Assembly: GCF_000090795.2 (NCBI RefSeq)
Contig: NW_003546392.1
Location: forward strand, 22,471 to 86,470
Direction of reading: 5' to 3'
Length of the DNA stretch: 64,000 nt
Source of the DNA: Amphimedon queenslandica
Taxonomy: Eukaryota; Porifera; Demospongiae; Haplosclerida; Niphatidae
In this document: positions 61,407 to 64,000 of the stretch, piece by piece
How the letters are laid out: each line of letters starts with the position of its first letter
Position numbering within the stretch: position 1 is the stretch's first letter
Notes under the pieces: generated by a model
Database searches by the model: none
Seen by the model: only the letters and a program-made list of their open reading frames with translations
What the model was told of the DNA's origin: nothing
Made by a program: the position numbers and the translations under genes

Positions 61407-62114
61407 CAGCTGCTCATACCCTCATTATTATTCATTAATTGCTTCAGTTTTGCTTGCGATGGATTAGCATGTATCTCCTCATTAATATTCATTATCGTCT
61501 CCAGAAACTCCTCCCCTCCGGCTATAAGATTATCTTTCTCATCAATCTCCACATTATTCAACTCCAACTAAAAATTAAACAAGGCAGCCCATTAAAATTT
61601 TAAAGGATAACCCATTAAATTGCATACCATATAAAGGCCCCTCCTGTAATGATCAGACAAAGTGTTATAAGCTTTATTAATTAATGATGAGTGCTCCTCA
61701 GCAAACTGACGCTCTAACTAATGGATATACAATGAGTCATGTGACCTTTGGGGGTGTGGTCTTACAGGTGACTTCAATGCGTACTTGTCTGGGTGAAGCC
61801 AGCGCTGTAACCAATGGTAACGAGATTTTATCACCTCAGGCTTGATATCAAACTGAACGTCACTAAAATAATGATCGAAAAATAAATGATTTAACCAATT
61901 ATTAGTTTTACCATTGCAATATGTGAAAGTAATTAGAGGTGGTGGGTGGAAGGATCACGTGATGTTCACAGGGACAGGTGAAGGTTGGTTCATCTAGTTG
62001 TACACTAATGGTCTTATTACAGTTCCAACAGTTCAACTGACGAGTAGAGAGCAGTCTCCTACCACTGGTACCGCTTAACAAAAGCTTCTCTCCTAGTTTT
62101 CTGAAGGCAGCCAT
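60941..62114 (-). CDS. HSCB: HSCB, mitochondrial J-protein cochaperone for Fe-S cluster assembly
   Basis: Start at 62114 in AAAATGGCTGCC (M-A-A-F-R-K-L-G-E-K), with an Arg-rich mitochondrial-type leader ending 'GRRLLSTRQ'. An N-terminal zinc site 'CWNC' then 'FTCPCEHH' follows; vertebrates have C-P-x-C at the second pair, here one residue shorter. J domain: 'YFHIL', 'RYHWLQRWLHPDKYA' with the HPD triad, and 'HSSLINKAYNTLSDHYRRGLYML'. The C-terminal HscB domain has 'FLETIMNINEEI' and ends 'KEEILSRIQI', stop at 60941-60943. HSCB hands ISCU-bound clusters to HSPA9. One intron contains a long (ATT)n run. Confidence 0.92.
61336..61406. repeat. (ATT)n microsatellite in HSCB intron
   Basis: About 22 uninterrupted ATT triplets, preceded by (AAAT)n at 61317-61335. 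Confidence 0.97.
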
Positions 62115-62227
62115 TTTATTAATAGTTAAAGTGACTAGTTAATTTATTAACTAGGAGGTGTGGCTATAATATTAAATTTTTGATTTAAAATAAAAATTTT
62201 AAAGCAAAAACAAAATTAAGTTAATAA

Positions 62228-63565
62228 TCAATTATTTTTAGTACCAACTTGCTCTACAAATTTCTCCTTTATCTCCTTGACCAGCTCCTCCCCTCCCTTC
62301 AGTACATCAATACAAGTGAGGGCCATGTTAACAGCTGTAACTCTGGTCTTAGTGTGGGACTCGGGTATATCAGTAACAGCTGCAAACTCACGAGTGTGAT
62401 TCACCTCACCTGATCCAATGGCAAAGGTTGGATGCAATGAAGGAACAACATAAGAGACATTCCCCATATCAGTAGACCAAGAGGCATTGGCATCATAAGT
62501 ATACTCAGTACCAGAGGCCTCAATATGTTTACGATAAATACCAGCTAGGACTGGGTTAGAATGAAGGTCCGTATACGACACATCGTTCTCTTTTATCTCA
62601 ACTGTGCAACCAGTTGCAGTAGCAGCTGACTCAAAACAGGACGTTACTTTACCACGAAGTACCCCTAGCTCTTTTAGATTAGGAGCCCTGACGTAGTATA
62701 GCAGAGAAGCTTTCTCTGGTATTATGTTAGGCTTTGTACCGCCATTAGTAAACACAGCATGAACACGCCAAGTTGGCTTCATCTGTTGCCTCAGGAGGGA
62801 GACATTAGTATATGCCAGTACAGCTGCATCTAAAGCATTGACTCCCTCCCAAGGGAAGGCAGCAGCATGAGCTGCTTTACCAGTGAACTCAACCGAAAGG
62901 GTCACCCGAGCATTAATATAACCAACAATAATCTCAACAGGAGCAGGGTGGACCATTATAGCAATATCAAAGTCATTGAAAGCACCTCTATCCATCAAGA
63001 GTACCTTACCACCCCCACCCTCTTCTGCAGGAGTACCCAGGACTGTAAGGGTACCCGGGGTACCACTGGACTCAAGGTATGCTTTGATAGCTACACCAGC
63101 TCCAAGACCAGCAGCTGCTATGAGGTTATGACCACAAGCATGACCGATCTCAGGGAGGGCATCATACTCACAGATCACACACACATGAGGAGACCCTGAT
63201 CCAAACCTACACAACAAAGGACATCTTTAGTAATAGCATTCCTAATGTACGTTTTAACAATAAAGACCATTTGACTACACCTACTTCTAAATACATGCAA
63301 TTATTAATGTAGGGGCTGTGCCGGTTGAATTAACTACTTATCTTACATGTACATGTAGCTACCTTGCTCTAAAAGCAGTTTCTATGTCACAGTAGCTCCG
63401 GTCCACTTTAAATCCTTTTGATTCTAAATAGTCAGTCAATAGTTTATGGGCGGCCTTCTCTTTATATGCCAGCTCAGGATTAGACCACAGCTGGTGAGCA
63501 ATAGACCTCAGGGGCTCCTTTTCCCCTTCTATAGCGTCAGACACAATCTTCCTAGCATCCGCCAT
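62228..63565 (-). CDS. PM20D2: Peptidase M20 domain-containing protein 2 (PM20D2-like)
   Basis: Two exons (63565-63363 and 63206-62228) give 393 codons. Start lies in AAAATGGCGGA. M20 metallopeptidase signatures: 'VCVICEYDALPEIGHACGHN', 'GTPAEEGGGGKVLLMD', 'MVHPAP', 'GKAAHAAAFPWEGVNALDA', 'GTKPNIIPEKA' and 'STDMGNVSYVVPSLHPTFAI'. These supply the metal-binding His, Asp and Glu residues. PM20D2 hydrolyses beta-alanyl-lysine type dipeptides that form as carnosine-synthase side products. It lies in tandem with HSCB, 113 bp upstream of it. Confidence 0.95.
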
Positions 63566-63601
63566 TTTAAACTCAGTGACATCTAATGTTCACAGTTATT
63601 A
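63566..63601. promoter_or_regulatory. 5' region of PM20D2
   Basis: Short upstream region with the AAAATGGCGG start context at 63560-63569 (minus strand). If a plus-strand gene really starts near 63602, this would be another divergent promoter. Confidence 0.3.
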
Positions 63602-63902
63602 TTGGTGACAATAGTTAGTGTCTTTCCCGGGATATCTGGCGGGTATGGTCACGTGAGGATTGCCCAATCCACTACAGGTTGCCTAGGAACCAGTTACATC
63701 AGGCGGGATCACAAGTCAAAGAAGAAGCACGAGGCAGCCATTGTCTCTTTCCTCAGGTTTTATCGTTTCTCCATTGATAACCTTCTCCCTATCATTCTCT
63801 CTCTTTCTTTCTCTCAATAGGTTTGTAGTACCAACTGTTGGAGAGAGACAGACAGGTTATACTATGCCCTGTATGTACAAGCTTGTAACATTCTTTATGT
63901 AG
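63602..63902 (+). CDS. Doubtful small ORF, unknown
   Basis: ATG at 63602 opens 51 codons to a possible donor at 63757 (CCTCAG|GTTTTA). A 64-bp pyrimidine-rich intron ends at CAATAG (63820), and the frame then stays open to TAG at 63900-63902, 78 residues in all. I recognise no domain. The splice geometry fits other introns in the window, but the sequence could equally be the 5' UTR of a gene off the right edge. (CA)n runs follow at 63961-63976. Confidence 0.2.
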
Positions 63903-64000
63903 GGAGGAGCCATGACTTGTTACTGTCTGGAGTACAGGATAATTAATGAGATAAGTTAATACACACACACACACAGTGTTTTTGTATATGAGTGTGTGAT

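Overview
This is a gene-dense eukaryotic (animal) nuclear window. The genes are typical of Metazoa (NLK, SARM1, p70 S6 kinase, STYXL1, ANKRD13, EFCAB5). They are cut into many small exons by short introns (often 44-64 bp), and intergenic distances are tens to a few hundred bases. AT-rich spacers carry many (ATT)n runs. This fits a compact early-branching animal genome, most probably a demosponge such as Amphimedon. That assignment is inference from gene content and architecture, not a database match. A run of 317 Ns (29291-29607) is an assembly gap.

Layout, left to right: HECTD4 (minus, 18042 to beyond the left edge, so the HECT catalytic end is missing); NLK (plus, 18486-20438); a 2.7 kb repeat-filled convergent spacer; EFCAB5 (minus, 27725-23181); the SARM1 ARM-domain part (plus, 27857-28834, cut short at the gap); ANKRD13 (plus, 29810-34474); DRG1 (minus, 36749-34643); MND1 (plus, 36824-37804); p70 S6 kinase (minus, 40571-38040); UBE2L3 (plus, 40852-41448); MDH2 (minus, 43502-41879); STYXL1 (plus, 43614-44913); a SETDB1-like H3K9 methyltransferase (minus, 47186-45040); a CENP-E-like kinesin-7 (minus, 53908-47287); RBBP5 (plus, 54040-55628); an unusual kinase that ends in a FIP200/ATG11-type Claw domain (minus, 60734-55930); HSCB (minus, 62114-60941); PM20D2 (minus, 63565-62228); and a doubtful small ORF at the right edge. 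Six adjacent pairs are head-to-head with 74 to about 440 bp between start codons, suggesting shared bidirectional promoters. The genes are unrelated housekeeping and signalling genes, not a functional cluster.

Two things stand out. First, the 55930-60734 gene joins a TBK1/ULK-like kinase, a ubiquitin-like domain, coiled coils and a C-terminal Claw like that of the autophagy scaffold FIP200/ATG11. It would be a one-polypeptide autophagy kinase plus scaffold. Second, a satellite with a unit of about 177 bp forms five arrays (about 6.8 kb, over 10% of the window). Four of the five lie inside introns (HECTD4 twice, ANKRD13, CENP-E), in both orientations, and single-unit fragments lie in the MND1 and CENP-E introns. 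A 148-bp foldback element and a pair of approximately 27-bp inverted repeats sit in a SETDB1 intron.
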